From positions 124,001-188,000 of the forward strand of contig CAMXCT020006648.1 in the NCBI GenBank assembly GCA_947184155.2: 64,000 bases of DNA, given 5' to 3'. How positions within the stretch are numbered: position 1 is the stretch's first letter; every line of letters begins with the position of its first letter. The position numbers were made by a program, and so were the translations under genes. The DNA comes from Cladocopium goreaui (taxonomy: Eukaryota; Sar; Dinophyceae; Suessiales; Symbiodiniaceae). Below, piece by piece: positions 1 to 13,600 of the stretch. The notes under the pieces are model-generated. The model saw only the letters and a list, made by a program, of their open reading frames with translations, searched no databases and was not told the DNA's origin.

Positions 1-36
1 GAAATCCATCACTTTCCCGACTTTCCCCGCCGAAAC
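1..36 (-). CDS. Possible further host exon at the window edge
   Basis: After a CTTCCAG|G acceptor the minus strand reads VSAGKVGKVMDF in phase 0, the phase left by H37, and stays open to the window edge. It follows the AG|G rule but has no family motif, so it is only a candidate for the C-terminal part. Confidence 0.25.
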
Positions 37-3000
37 CTGGAAGATGAGGTGCAGCCTGGAATGGTCATCCCCCGGGGGGCTGTGGGAAAGTGGGTAGCTT
101 TTTTGGTTTTGACCCATCCCCAGTTCTCAAAAAAAAAGCTGGAGCTAGATTCGCAGCTAGATCGAAAGGTCCTGAAAGATCCTGAAAGTATGAAAGATGT
201 TCCCCCTCCGCTCTGGCCCCGCGACGCTTTTGGCCATCCATCGGTTGCCTTGTGCGATGGTGCCAGGCTACGCGGCTACATGCTGTGGGTATGCTTATAG
301 TATGCCATGATATGCCTTGGGAATCCAATATTTTCATCATGGGGGTACATCAATCCCTATGAAAAAAATTGAAAAAATATGAAAAATGGAATCCCCCATG
401 CATAGGAATAGAATCCGAGTTTTTACCGTGGCACAGCCATCCCGGACACAAAAAAGCTCTGAGATCTATAGTCAAACCCCCATCCCAAAAACCATCTCCC
501 GTGCTACGCTATGCTGCGGGGCTGTCTCTTCCATGAGTTTTTGGATGTTTTAGGGGTGGCTATGGGTCATTGTTCAAGACACATTGGGAATCACAAAATT
601 TGGCATATGTTATGTCGATGAAACCATCCGATTTTGGTCATATTATGCCAGCTTTTAGACCAACACATCCAATTTTGAGGTTCCCAATCTTGTCCATATC
701 CACAAATCCATCGTTTCAAACAAAACCTGAACTGCCAAGCCCAGGATGCAGTTGCAGTAGGTGCTTTAAATTCAGTCGGCATTCCCTTGTTGATTGGCCC
801 AGGCGCTCGTGGGAGGAAATCCGAAAAATTCTTTAACTGAGGCCCCCGGTAACTGAAAACCATCCCAGATGGGTTTTTGAATGTCTTTGGGAGGTTTTTT
901 ATATTTTTTTATACCTTGACATTTCATAGCCATTTCTATGCCGAAGTTACCCAAGCCGCTAATTATCGGCAAGTTCTATGATATCATGGGATCATCAGCT
1001 ACCCAATATATAACTGGTTGGTGGTATACCTACCCCTCTGAAAAATATGAAAGTCAGTTGGGATTATTATTCCCAATATATGGAAAAATAAAGAAACATG
1101 TTCCAAACCACCAATCTTTGTGTCTATGTATAATTGATGGGCGAATCTTAAGCATCTATCATTGAGGCAGCACCGAATAAATTATAGGGGTTGGAAACTA
1201 ACGCCCTATGATGATATATGATGATATATGCACCACCCGACTAAGGGGAATAGCCCGAAAAGGAAAAGGCACCTTGCTTGCGTTCTGCACCAACTTGGTC
1301 AGTGCCTTCGCTCCCTAGAGACAGGTACTGGAGGTGGGTCATGTGAAACGGGCTCACATGTGCCTAGATTCCAACGATCAAAACGCTCATCTCAGAGGTT
1401 AGTTAAAGATAAAACATGACCCTGTTCAAGCTCCTGACAATGCTGTCTTTCAAAGGATCCTGGGTACTGTACCCACTAGAGCACCTGTAGAAATCATGGC
1501 TACAGTAGAAACTATATAAATTGTTCAACAAATAGATACATGCTTCTTCTACGAGTAGTCTTTTCAAAGTAGTAGAGATGCCATGGCCCCCTGCACATCT
1601 TCACCCTGCCTTTTGCGTCATGCCATGGCGCCATGGCGCCAAGAATAAATGAAGTTGCACGATAGATTTGTTGCTAAGCATGGCCGCCATTTTGGGTTTC
1701 GAATATCGGCGACTTTCCTGCAGTATATGGTATATGTTGAACCTGAAAAAATGACCAAAACCATGCGGTTCTTGAGCACAAGCGTTGGGCCCATAGATCT
1801 CATAGAAAAAGTGTGTGTGTGTGTCTGAATATGCATCAGTACATATCAGTACATTTATGTCATTTACCCTCTGGTTATGACTAACACTTCGCCATGAAGC
1901 CACGGCCCTAATCGAAATAGATGGTTTACCGGCCGGTTTACCGAACTTAAAAATGGGTGGATCTTTCCATGGTCATCCATCCATGGGCATCCCTGGGTTG
2001 AGGACCATCCCCCTTGGGGGACCACGGGTCCCCAAACTGGGTCCCCAAACTGGCAGCTGTTGAGTCACCCCAACTGCGGACAGTCTGTTGTACAAATGCA
2101 AACTGAAAAAATGAAACATCTAAAACTTCCAAAAGACCATGAGAACGCAAGTCAGTAAGTCACGTCAATTTTTTAAACGGAGATAGCTAACACAACCTTA
2201 TAGGATTTAAATCAAATCACCATGTGAACGCAAGATTCATATGTTGGAAATTGTTGGAAGTGGATCTCCGGCTTTCTGAGCATCTAAAGCCAATATTCAA
2301 AGTACTGTAAAAAAAAACACTAAAACAATCTAAGAGGTGTGCAACCGTATTATTAGGTGTTATTCTGCGACTTTCAGAAGGGGTGTCGGGTTCAAGCATG
2401 CATCCAGATTCAATGCAGCTTTGCGCGCAGACATGTATGAAGATATTAATATAAATTATCTGATATTATCTCTGCTGCCATGGTTTTTCAACTAACCAAA
2501 CTAGTAGATCTAGTAGTAGAACTGAGCTCCCAAATGAAATTGAAATCGCTTCCGAATAAGGTCAGGTCAAAACAAGCGAGGAAGTGACTGCAAAAACCAG
2601 CAATCCAGAACATCGCCACAGATTGTTTTTGAAGCATGACGAAACAATAAGTTATCAGTATAAACACAAGCTAAATGAGGCAATAACATGCAATGACTGT
2701 TTCTAACATAACATGTTCAGTCATTTTCTATCTCTTTTTTGATTTTTTTTCCCCAGTCCTAAAACGCATGGGGCCGACTTTCTATCGGTGTATTGAATCG
2801 ATGTGTCGATTGGTGTGTTGAAATCATGCCCGGTTGGTGGTTTCATTTTTCAACCCCTCTGAAAAATATGACTTCGTCAGTTGGGATGATGAAATTCCCA
2901 ATACTAGTATAGCATATGGAAAAACAAAAAATGTTCCAAACCACCAACCAGATGTGCGTGTGTGTGTGTTGAAATTATGTCTGTTTCATTCTGTTTCCAT

Positions 3001-4666
3001 GTATGTTAATGTATGTTATACAGTTATACCTCTACATCTGAAGATGGAGTTCGGTACCCGCAGCCACTCCAGTCGGAAGTATGTGCCTACCCAAATGTGG
3101 AATGTGATCATCTGTCTGGCAAGATACACTGCATGTTGGCATGCGAATCATTGAAGTGTAGCTCCACCAAAACTAGTCAATCGCAAGAATTTGAATTCAC
3201 GGATCCTGAATCATCCATCTGTATATCAAGTCAGGAATTCCTTCCGTGTCTTCCCTTACCCTTGGTTCATTGTCATATTGGATCTCCTCCATGTCTCCTC
3301 TTACCGGGCTTGCTTTAATGCTGATCTGAACGCTCTGAACAGCTTTGCTCGAAAGCTAGTTGGCACCACATCTTCATGTTGTCGCCAAATATAAATCAGA
3401 TTGTCTTCAGATTCAGGACAATGCTTCGCTATCCCAGAAGAGAATATGTCACAAAACCTCAGGATGGCTGTGACCGTCTTCCGTCGATGTGGTGGGAATC
3501 CCACGGAAACCCTGGTGACTGGTTGAAAGCCTGGAGGATTTCGGGCTGATTGCCATGGGTTTTCGGCTGGATAAATCCGTCACCAGCGTTGGGAACAACT
3601 CAGCTGCATGTTGGAGTATCGGCCGAAACAAAAACTTCGAATGCTGCCAGTTTGTCAACGGCATCTAAGCGTCATGAGCGGATCCAATTCAAACTCCTGC
3701 TTGTCAAACCAACGAAGTGAACCCCATTTATGACTTGAATACGTTATGTGTTTTTCGATCTGAAGAACTCGGGCAGATTTTGGCTGAATCCCCGAAAAGT
3801 CTGTGAGTTTTACAACTCTTTTCAACACCATTCGCTGTCAGTTGATCTCAATATCATTCATTCAACACCTGTCAAAAGTGGTTCGGGCTCTGATTTTTCT
3901 TCGCGGGGCCAAAAATTATGGTTCAGCTGTGAAAAAACGGTCTGAATGCATTCAGACCATCACTGTGGCCTACGGAATTCGTAGGTCTGCTAATGTGACA
4001 AGGGCTGACGCAGTATGACGTTCTGATTCTATAGTAACCCACTCAATTCGTATTGAGACCTCATGAAAAGAAATATCTCTACAAAATGAAATGTCATTGA
4101 ACTTTCACATGATTGAAATTAAAGCACCAATAAGACTGATTCAAGTGTCTTTACAAGACTACATATGTGACTTTGTAGCAGCATTAGATTCACAAAGTCA
4201 CCAAGGTCAAAGTCTGTCCAGAGTCACAATCTTTCTCGCAAGTGAACCCGATAGGCTTGGGCCTCAAGAGGGATGTCGCAGGGACCAGGTTTAATTACCA
4301 CTCATGAGTACCGTTGTTCAATAGTGTTCAAAAAACCATAAACCTACTTGTGTCAACCGGAGGATAAATATCTAGGAGGCCAATAGTCACAGTATGTCAC
4401 AGTAAATGTCCACATTGATATGGTTTAGTTTAACGATTTGCGAACTGGAAGCAACGGCCCATCGAGTTCGATGTTTTGCACATCCAAATCTGCTGAACTC
4501 GTCAAACTCATGGGTCTGCCCTTGCCACCGTGGATTGGATTGGCGCCGGCTCAGCGCAGCTCTACGTGTTCTAGTCGCTACGCTACGCTCTTACGCGCGG
4601 CAGATTCAGCGACGCTCAGTGCATGGCTACACCGCTCGCTCATGCACAGAAAGCGCTGTCGCCTGC
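37..4666. other. Region with no confident exon
   Basis: AT-rich DNA holding two MITE-B copies (about 1015-1114 and 2832-2950) and a half MITE-A element near 1866-1900. GC-rich islands at about 180-300 and 4540-4640 translate to nothing I recognise on either strand. It is most likely the last host intron(s) and/or 3' flanking DNA. Confidence 0.5.
2832..2950. repeat. MITE-B: ~100-120-bp element with GGTTGGTGG / CCACCAACC ends (8 copies)
   Basis: Pattern GGTTGGTGGTTTCAACCCCT...GAAAAATATGA..GTCAGTTGGGATGATG..ATTCCCAATAT..GGAAAAATAAAAAATG..CCAAACCACCAACC. Other copies at about 1015-1114, 9251-9365, 16203-16302, 20731-20825, 21120-21214, 27642-27740 and 39736-39872. I recall its translation ([10 protein letters not shown]...) as a contaminant peptide in dinoflagellate gene predictions, which supports the taxon call. 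Confidence 0.9.
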
Positions 4667-4684
4667 CTTGCGCAAAATGTCCAC
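4667..4684 (-). CDS. Host micro-exon H37 (18 nt)
   Basis: Reads VDILRK, so H36-H37 reads [17 protein letters not shown], matching 'FxxVVxxLRxx'. The acceptor is CAG|GTG and the donor GC (GCAGGC). This is the last exon I can place. No stop codon follows in a credible exon, so the end of the gene is missing or unrecognised. Confidence 0.82.
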
Positions 4685-7600
4685 CTGAGGCATTCGGATG
4701 ATCATCCCATCTGCAATGATCATGATTCACTACAGGATGGTGCCCCCCAGTTATAAGTTGGTTTATAACCCCCATTAACCATAGTTATATCTGCCATAAA
4801 CCATAGTTATGGGAGTTATGTTCACCAACTTAGCTAACGAACTGGGGCACCACCTTGTAGCCTGAGAGAAGTTAGCCATCATTCCGTGACGTCAATATTT
4901 GGACATCATGGATTCAACCACCTTGAGAATTGAGATATATTGAGATATTATATAAGATTCACTCATCATATATGGGGGGTTCCATAAATGGAGGTACCCC
5001 AAATATCCCCAAATGGTATATAATGGAAAATCCTATTAAAATGGATGATTTAGAGGTACCCCATTTCAGGAAACCCCCATATATCAACATGATAACACCA
5101 GGGTCAACCGTTCGTTGTCCACAGCCAACCTTCGCTGAGTTGCCGATGGACTATTCAGCTTGTACTCTCCTATACCTAGAGAGAAACTCCAAGTAATAGG
5201 TATACATGAGCAGTTGACGCCCAAGATCTATTTTGTAGGGTTCCCACATGAATCCCTCAGCTTTCCTTGGTTGAGTGGAGATCTGCGGCTAAAACCAGGT
5301 ATCTGCAATCTGGGGATCAACTGGGTCCCGTGCAACGGACTTGAAGGCAAACCACTCGGGGATCTCCTGAGCGGCAAGCGGCAAGCTTAAAAAGGTCACT
5401 TAGGGTCACCCATGAAACATCCCATTTCCATGTCTCCAAGATCATGTCTTTTCAAGAACGAGGTAAAACATCCATCATTACAAGCCTTTCAACCCCAATC
5501 AAACTTGGCCGTGGAACATCCCCAATGTCCGCGCTTTTTTGATGTCCCGACTGTGAAAGAAAACAGAAAGAAAACATCGATTTCTCCGTCCCAGTTTCGA
5601 TTATGAAAGGGTAAATACCATTCAAAGTGGGCTATCCTGATTTGATCTTGGGATGACTTCATGAACATCTATAAAGTATCTATAAAGTATCTTAATATAC
5701 AGGAAGCCATATTTTTTTCCGATCATGTACGGAGGTCCTCAAAATCTATAGGTTATAAAAGTCCCAGAAATGGATCGTTTCACCAAGACGTTGCAATAAT
5801 GTTGCCTGACAATTTCAATCATTCAATGGATTGCCTTCAGGGAAGATCAAAGGAAAGCCTGATCTGAGTGATTTGGAGGTGACCGATTGCTTCCTGTAGT
5901 GGAATTCCCTTCATGGAATTCTGGATACTCATAAATAATCACCACATGTTGAGTTACCATATGCAATCATCTCATAGAGTTATGGCGATAATTAAATGAC
6001 TAGAACTGACTAGACTATTTAAAACAAATCAACTCTCTCTACATATATATATGTACATATAATAGAAAACAAGATGAAACAAATTAAAATGATATATGGG
6101 GATGAGTCAGTCGAAACCTTGTACCCATGGTAAACATCAAAATAGATCAAAATAGCTGGTAAATGGATGTTCATCTCCTAATAATAGTACATATAACATA
6201 GGTGTTGATCCATAGCCATATGAGAAACAAGATTATAATCATCCACTACCCCTGGCTCTTCAAACATGGTTTGCTGGAAATATATATCTTTTATAGTCTT
6301 TTAGTTCGATTATTTTCCCAGCGGTAACATATCAAAATGTTCATTTAGTTCGGGGATTCACCAGCATGCCACGTTTGATGACACCAATTTAAATTAATAA
6401 TTAATTCTATACTAATACTCCCCCATTACATGCCCCAATTTATTCCCCACTATATTCCCATTATATCCCCAATTCTACATACACTGTTCACTTTCCTTAT
6501 ATTCAACATTTAGTTCGATGCTTTTCAAAACCTCCAATTCTAGCGGATCTTCATCAAGTTTCCCAGCTCACCTCCAAGTTTTTTCAGGTCTAAATTCAGT
6601 GTTTTTCTTCCATTTTTTCCCATCAAAAGCCTGAAAAAATGGCACAAAATCACCATGTTCTCATCATTTCCCGAGGATTTTCCCATGTGTTTTTCACCCA
6701 AAAAGTTGTGAAAAACGTGGCGCCTCACCGGCGCGGAGGCGTCGACGGAACTCGGTGCCCGAGAGTTTGACCACCTGCTTTGTCGCTCGAGAGGATGGGA
6801 AAAACCTTGGGAAAACCTGGGAAAAACCCGGGAAAACTGGTGAAAGATGTGAAAAATGGTGTTGTTTTATTGGGAAAAAACATGAAAACATCTAACATTT
6901 ATGGAGGTTTGTTGGGCAAATCATCTAGAATTGGGGGGGTTTTAATGGGATTATCTTCAATTGGAGGGAGAGCTGGGAAAATTATCAAACGGAATGAAAA
7001 CATGGAGATAATAGTGGGAAAAACACGGTGTTTTTCATCCTGTGGGACATTTCATGGGACTATGATGGAAGAATATGGGAGAATGGAATAAGAATAATGA
7101 GGAATAAAGTGGGAAAGAATACATTGTTCTGCTTATAGCAACCCCCAGAAAGATAGAAGTTGGTACATTCCTACTTTTTAACAGTGGCAAATCCAACCTA
7201 ACTATGTTTTTTGGGGGCTACAATTTACAGTAAACATGTTCATACGTTTGTTTGATTGGTACATGGTGGAAACATCCCATTGGGGGGGTTCCCTTTTCTT
7301 GAGCACCCACGACGTGACATAATTAATATATATATATATTTATATATATATGATATATATGATATATATATGTACATATATGTACATATATGTACATGCG
7401 TATATATTTACATATATGTACATGTATATATAAAATAATATATATATATATGCACAATTATACATATCTTCTTCATCCACAAGACCTGGATGATTGTCAT
7501 GTCTCGGATCTGATTAAAAGGCTACGAAACTATCTACTTCGTGAAGAACTCATCAACCTTCCAGCTGCTGGATCTGGTGATGGTGAGTCACCATATCTAC

Positions 7601-10600
7601 CAAGGCACCTCTGTTTTAGATCCACGTTGTGAAACCAGAGATGTTTCTGTGGGTAGCATGTGGTGATTGAAGGATATGGCGTTGTCTGAAGATAAGGTAC
7701 CAAACTCTGCTGGTTAATCATCATGTTCCTTAAATGTGCCTTATGAAAATGACATGTTTGAAGTATACAGTACCTGACAAACCCAGGCCTTCTGGCCCTT
7801 GGACTTTGCAATGCTCTCCTGCAGAGTGGTGGGTCCCCTGTAAAAGCTCCCCAAACAAAACTCTGCTTTTGTAAAATATGTGGTCATATTATGCCAATGG
7901 ACTATCACCAGAATGGTAGTCCAAGTAATTGAACATCAAACTGGGTTCTTCTTGGGTTTTTGTGCTGTGAACATTGAAATCGCAGTTTCAAAGTCGCATG
8001 GCCGAACTGAGGGCCACTGAAAAGACTTCATGTTTTGATGTTTTGGTCAGCCATTCCACGCGCAGGGCCGGGTGCTTCGATCCGAGCCATCCACGAGATG
8101 AGCCATTTTTTTTGTGATGCCATGCTTTCAGGATCTTTCAGGGCTTCCAGCCATCCTCATTACCCTGGGATTTCACTCTTTTTTGCTGCTCGCATCACCA
8201 ATCAAATCCATCGCAGACGCATACCTCGGGCATGCCATCGACCCTCATGTTTCATCACTGGGGGATTTTCCAGCCATGTTGCAATGCCAAAGGCTATCCC
8301 AAATGAAATCATAACTCATCAACGAGGAGTGTATTGGCAAAGGGGATAGAAACTCAAGATACCAGTAATATATATAATTAATATACATCTGGACTCTATG
8401 TGAGCTCTTTGGCATTGATTGTGGTGCTCTTGTCTTGATGGCTTTGGGCCCGTGTACTGTCTGTAGACTTCAGTCGAGACCAAACAAGATCATCCAACAT
8501 GTGTGCAGCATATATAAACTATATAAATATATGATAAAATCTACAGTACGATCATCTCATATGAAAGTCTTTCCCCCTTTCAAAGTGACATCACGCACTG
8601 GCACTGCCATTACGTTGGCACCCAGCCAGTGTCTTCGTGGCGTGGCGCATTCGGCATATCACACGTTGATAGATCTCCCCAGCACGTGGCTGAGCGCTGG
8701 GGAAGCTGTGGCCATCTGAGTGTTCCAACCTTGGAGCAGCTGAGTCACCCCCAGCGGCCCAGTGGTTTACTCCGAGGATATTTCCATGAGGAGTTTCACA
8801 CACCATGCAGCTGACACCGGTTCGTAGTTCCAACATCTTCCAACTGGCTCCCCATCTTTGATAGGGAATATTCATGCCCCAAACGCTTGAGGCTCAGCTC
8901 ACCGCTTATATTCCCATTAAATACCCATGCACTGATGGCTGATGACCAATAAATATTGACCCATAATTATATTGGATGGATAATTATCCATAATTTATTA
9001 TTAATAAGGGATGAAATCTCCATTATTTCCATTGTGACATATCTCCATATATTGATGGTTAATTATCCATCTATGTGGATCTGTCTGAAAGTAGGCTACC
9101 CCCATTCCATCCTCCGGTTCATCATAACATTCCCTATCTTTTCTGACCATTTTGTAAGGATACCGAAAATGTTCAGACCCATTTCTAGATGACATTCAGC
9201 CATTCAGGTGCCACATCCACTGGAAAATCGTGATTGTATCCCCATTGATTCTGGTTGGTGGGGACTACCTACCCCTCTGAAAAATGATGGACTTCGTCAG
9301 TTGGGATGATGAAATTCCCAATATTAATGGAAAGTCATCATCCAGCCATGTTCCAGTCACCACCAAGCAGTTGATTCTATGCTTCAGCCCCCATTCGTGA
9401 CCCATCGATGACGGCCCGCCATCCCACATCGCAGCGACATCTCCAGCTCGGTATACATCTTGGGCAACATCTTCTCACCATGCCGTCCCCAAGGGTCGGT
9501 ATCGCCGCCGTGGATGTACCTGGCGTCGAAAGACGTAGGGATAGTAGGGATAGAAAATGGGTGAGAAAATCGACAAGAAGTTGGATACCTTGTGGTAAAC
9601 TAACAGTTTGCTATTGAAAATGGCCATCTATAGTTGATTTACCCATTAAACATGGTGATTTCCCATAGTTATGTTAGTTTACCAGAGGGTATGTCATGGA
9701 TCGTTACGTGATATGGCGCGGCATTAGCTACTCTTTATCTGCGAAGTTCAGAAAAATCATCGCACATGGCACCTTACTGCAGAAATAAAGGACCTAAATC
9801 CCGATGGTAGGAGCAAAGTAACCATTTTGATAGAAGGATTTTACCCCAAAGAGATCTTGTCATACTTGGGGGGGGTAGCAAGAGATCTTTATAGCAAATC
9901 TTGATAGCAAGAGATCTTTATTTTGTTTTTTTTTGGGGGTTGACTCATTTAGTTCGATGATTTACCTCTTAAACACGGTGATTTTCAATAGCTATATGTT
10001 AAACTACCAGAGGATATCACATTACCATATAGGAAAATAACATTACTACGTATTGTGAATTACGATAGCAACATTGAATTTTCCAATATTTATGTCTTAC
10101 ATTACTGGTCGTATTGTTTGTCACATGTCCCATAAAATATCCCCAGATCGTGGTTGGTTTTACATCCCAATTACTTGGTCCAATAACAGTTTCATCATTG
10201 ACAAACCCATTATCTTGGTCTTTTTCTGGTTATCTATAAAATCATCTTGAAGCAGATTTAATCTGTGTTTCTCAAACATATTCCCATATATTAGTGAGGA
10301 TCTGGATTGAAAGTTGCATAATCTATCTACTCCAGGATGCCTCTATATATATATACATACACACACATAGATATACATACATACCCCATTAAATGTATAA
10401 TATACGTATACATTATTATATCACATCCAATTAAACACACTCCATTGAATTTGATGCTCCATGACTAGCCACCCATGATTGCTTAATATAGGTTCTATAT
10501 CCCCATCAACCCCATAAAAGCCATGATTTTGACATACTGTTGGTAAACATCCCATTCTAATCCCACTATTTACCAAACTAATATTACACACAGACCCCGA

Positions 10601-13600
10601 GGTTTGCCCAAGCCCAGAATAGCGTAAATACCAGGGAATTCTGCTCGACGACAAACAACAGGAAACACCTTATGTTCAATTATGTTGCTAGGGTGTTAAC
10701 CAGAACATGTGCCCCATGGAACAATTAACCATACAGTCATTAGAGTTTCTTATAGGGTTTCAAGAAGATATCAAAATGCCCCAGCCCCATGGAACAATTA
10801 ACCATACAGTCATTTGGGTTTCTTTTAGGGCCTCAAGAAGATATCAAAATAATAAGAAGAAGAAGAAGAATAAGAATAATAATAACAATAATAACCATAA
10901 TAATAATCATCATCATCGTCATCATCATCATCATCTTCTTCTTCATCATCATCATCATCGTCATCATCGTCATCATCGTCATCATCATCATCATCATCAT
11001 CGTCACCTTGACTTGCCCTGACGTTCGTTGCGAGCCCGGGCAAACCTCAGGGTCTTGCCGTAAGATTAGGAACGATATTTCTGATCACATTCTAACATTC
11101 CATTCTAATAGTGATCAGAAATATGTTAGTGATCACATTCCAATCCAATATGTCTGATCACATTCTAATATGGTCCATTCTAAAAAACTATTGGGGAACG
11201 ATATTTCTAATCTCATAATTTTTTTCCATAGGAATCCCCAATAGTTTCAGCCCCCAGGACCCAGGCCCTGGACCCCTGGACCCCGGCACAGGGCTGGCAG
11301 CGGCAGCTTGTCCAAGAGCTGGAAGTCCTCGTCGTCGATCATCGCCCCGCAGAAGAAGACGCCCAGGCGCCACTGGACCGGACGAAGGGCCTGACGTCTG
11401 GGACGATCGATCTGAGATCTGAGATCTATCATAAATCCATTATAAATCCTAGATATTTGGGAGTTACCACCAGATTTTTTTTGCCTGGAAGGGGATATTG
11501 ACAATATCTAGGCTGAGAGTTTATAGTCCATGTTAGTTGATTTGAGTGGATTAGTTGATATGAAACCAAGCAAATGCGGAATTGAACCCTTGAAATAATA
11601 TATATATATATACATAATTCCATAAACTAAACCAACCATTTGGTGATGGGAAGGAATAGATGTCGTGGATTTTGAGTTGAATGAGAAACATGACCAACAA
11701 ACCCGGATTAAACGCCCTGAAAGTCTCATGAAACATTCCAACCATACCACAGTGATACCTCACCATTTATCCAGGGGTATGTATAATATGAGGGGATGTG
11801 AGACAAGAAAATGTGGAGCAGAAGTGTCTTTTTTTGAGATTGAAGTAGGAGAATTGGGAGATAACGAACTAGGCTTTGGGATATCCAAACTTCAAAACCT
11901 GCATATTACCAATTTAGAGTGGACTTTAGCCAGCAAAAAAAAGAACGCAAATTACATGCCAATAGCCCTGCAACAAATGGATTTCTTCTGCTGGACCCGA
12001 ATAATCAACAAAAATCGTGGACCTGATCAGGGGCACTGCGACATGTGCCCGGAATGCCGAAATTGAGACTTCAATGGCACCATTGTCCCCCCGAAGTTCC
12101 CAGTGGTCAGATCATTCACCAGATTCTTTCTACAGTACATGGCCACTTACAAAATGAAAAAGCGCATGTCACCCATATTGAAGATAATTTGGGTTTACAC
12201 ACAAATAGTACTCTCAATTCTTAAATGATAAGGATATATACAAAAATGTCTTGAAAGAAGATTGGCATATCACAAACAAACACGCGGATGCTTTGTCTGA
12301 ACCACCCATGGGAACAAATATTCATCATTGGAACTACTCATTCAAGTCATAGATACTAAAGGGATGAGGAAAACTACCAATCAGGTCAGTCTTTTATTCA
12401 TGTATTGTCTCTTAGACCGTTTGGAAAGTACATCAGATCATTCGTACTGTTTGCTTAGTGACATTTGTTGCATGTGACTACACACTGGTACTTTTTTACT
12501 AGAGCACATAGTGATACATAGTGGAGAAAGTCATTGGTCACCAGTATATTTAGTAGATGTCATTGACTACAAACTATCTACCCTCTGGTAAACTAACATA
12601 ACTATGGAAATTCACCATTTTCTAGCTGGGTAAATCCACTATTTCTATGGCCATGTTCAATAGCTATTTTGACATAACCAGAGGGTAATCACCGTGGTGC
12701 TCTGCTGCCGGACCACCCTTTGGTACCTGGTAACTTTTCTGAAGAGCTTGTGGCTGAGCCATGGAGAAATGTACATCCACAACCCCACAGTCCCACAGTG
12801 ATTTCTATTTCTACGAACTTATATTCAATTCAACTCATCTATCTCGAAAGCAGAAAACTTATCTACATCTAAATCATCAAAACTCCTTGTTTCTGTTGAT
12901 GATTTTCCTTTTCGACATCTATAAACCCATCATTTCTTGGCTACATCCCCTTTAAAAAGCCCTTGTCGTGCCTTGCGCATCTCATCCATGTAGATGGCCA
13001 GCATGGTGCCGCCCTGCGAAAAGGCCACCACCACATCAGCATCGGCTGCCAGGGACCTCCGTGGGTCAGGATAGCATGGTGATTGGCATGGATAGACCAT
13101 GCCAATCTATGAGATAGACTGCCAACATGGTGGTTAGCATGGTGATTGGCATGGTGATTGGCATGGTGATTGGCATGGTGATTTATGGTGATTTATGGTG
13201 ATTGGCATGGTGATTTATGGATAAATAGACCATGCCAATTGGCATGGTATCATTTTATCCACATTATATCCAAAGAAACCATCTGAAAAACGACATATTC
13301 TGACAATAAAGATGCTTACCGTTTACCCATTGAGAGTTGCATTTCACCTTGAAATTGTTGGTACGTTTAGCCCTCATGTCGCCACATCCAAAATGGTTGC
13401 AGTATCCAAAGAAGCTCGACGATGCGTCGTTGATATGTGGTGCATGTTCAACCTCACACGCTGGATTCAAGTAATTGCTTTCTGTTCATGTTTGGTGTTC
13501 ATCCAAGACTTATGATTGGGCCCCAAAAAATCTAAAGAGACAATTTTAAACAAATATATAGAAAAGAACCACGTTCATTGCACTTGTTTCATTTTTTGGC

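Noticed and set aside
49-340. Short frames in the first 340 bases
   Set aside because: Different frames open on both strands, no motif; only the edge island 1-36 follows splice rules.
4540-4640. GC-rich island as an exon or tRNA
   Set aside because: No convincing cloverleaf, and minus-strand frames are broken by stops; only the 18-nt H37 beside it fits.
7490-7632. Plus-strand frame [19 protein letters not shown] as an exon
   Set aside because: AT-rich third positions, no family match, no partner exons on the plus strand.
8205-8260. Minus-strand VDGMPE with a canonical GTATGC donor as a nested exon
   Set aside because: N16 joins N17 in phase to complete the family C-terminus without it.
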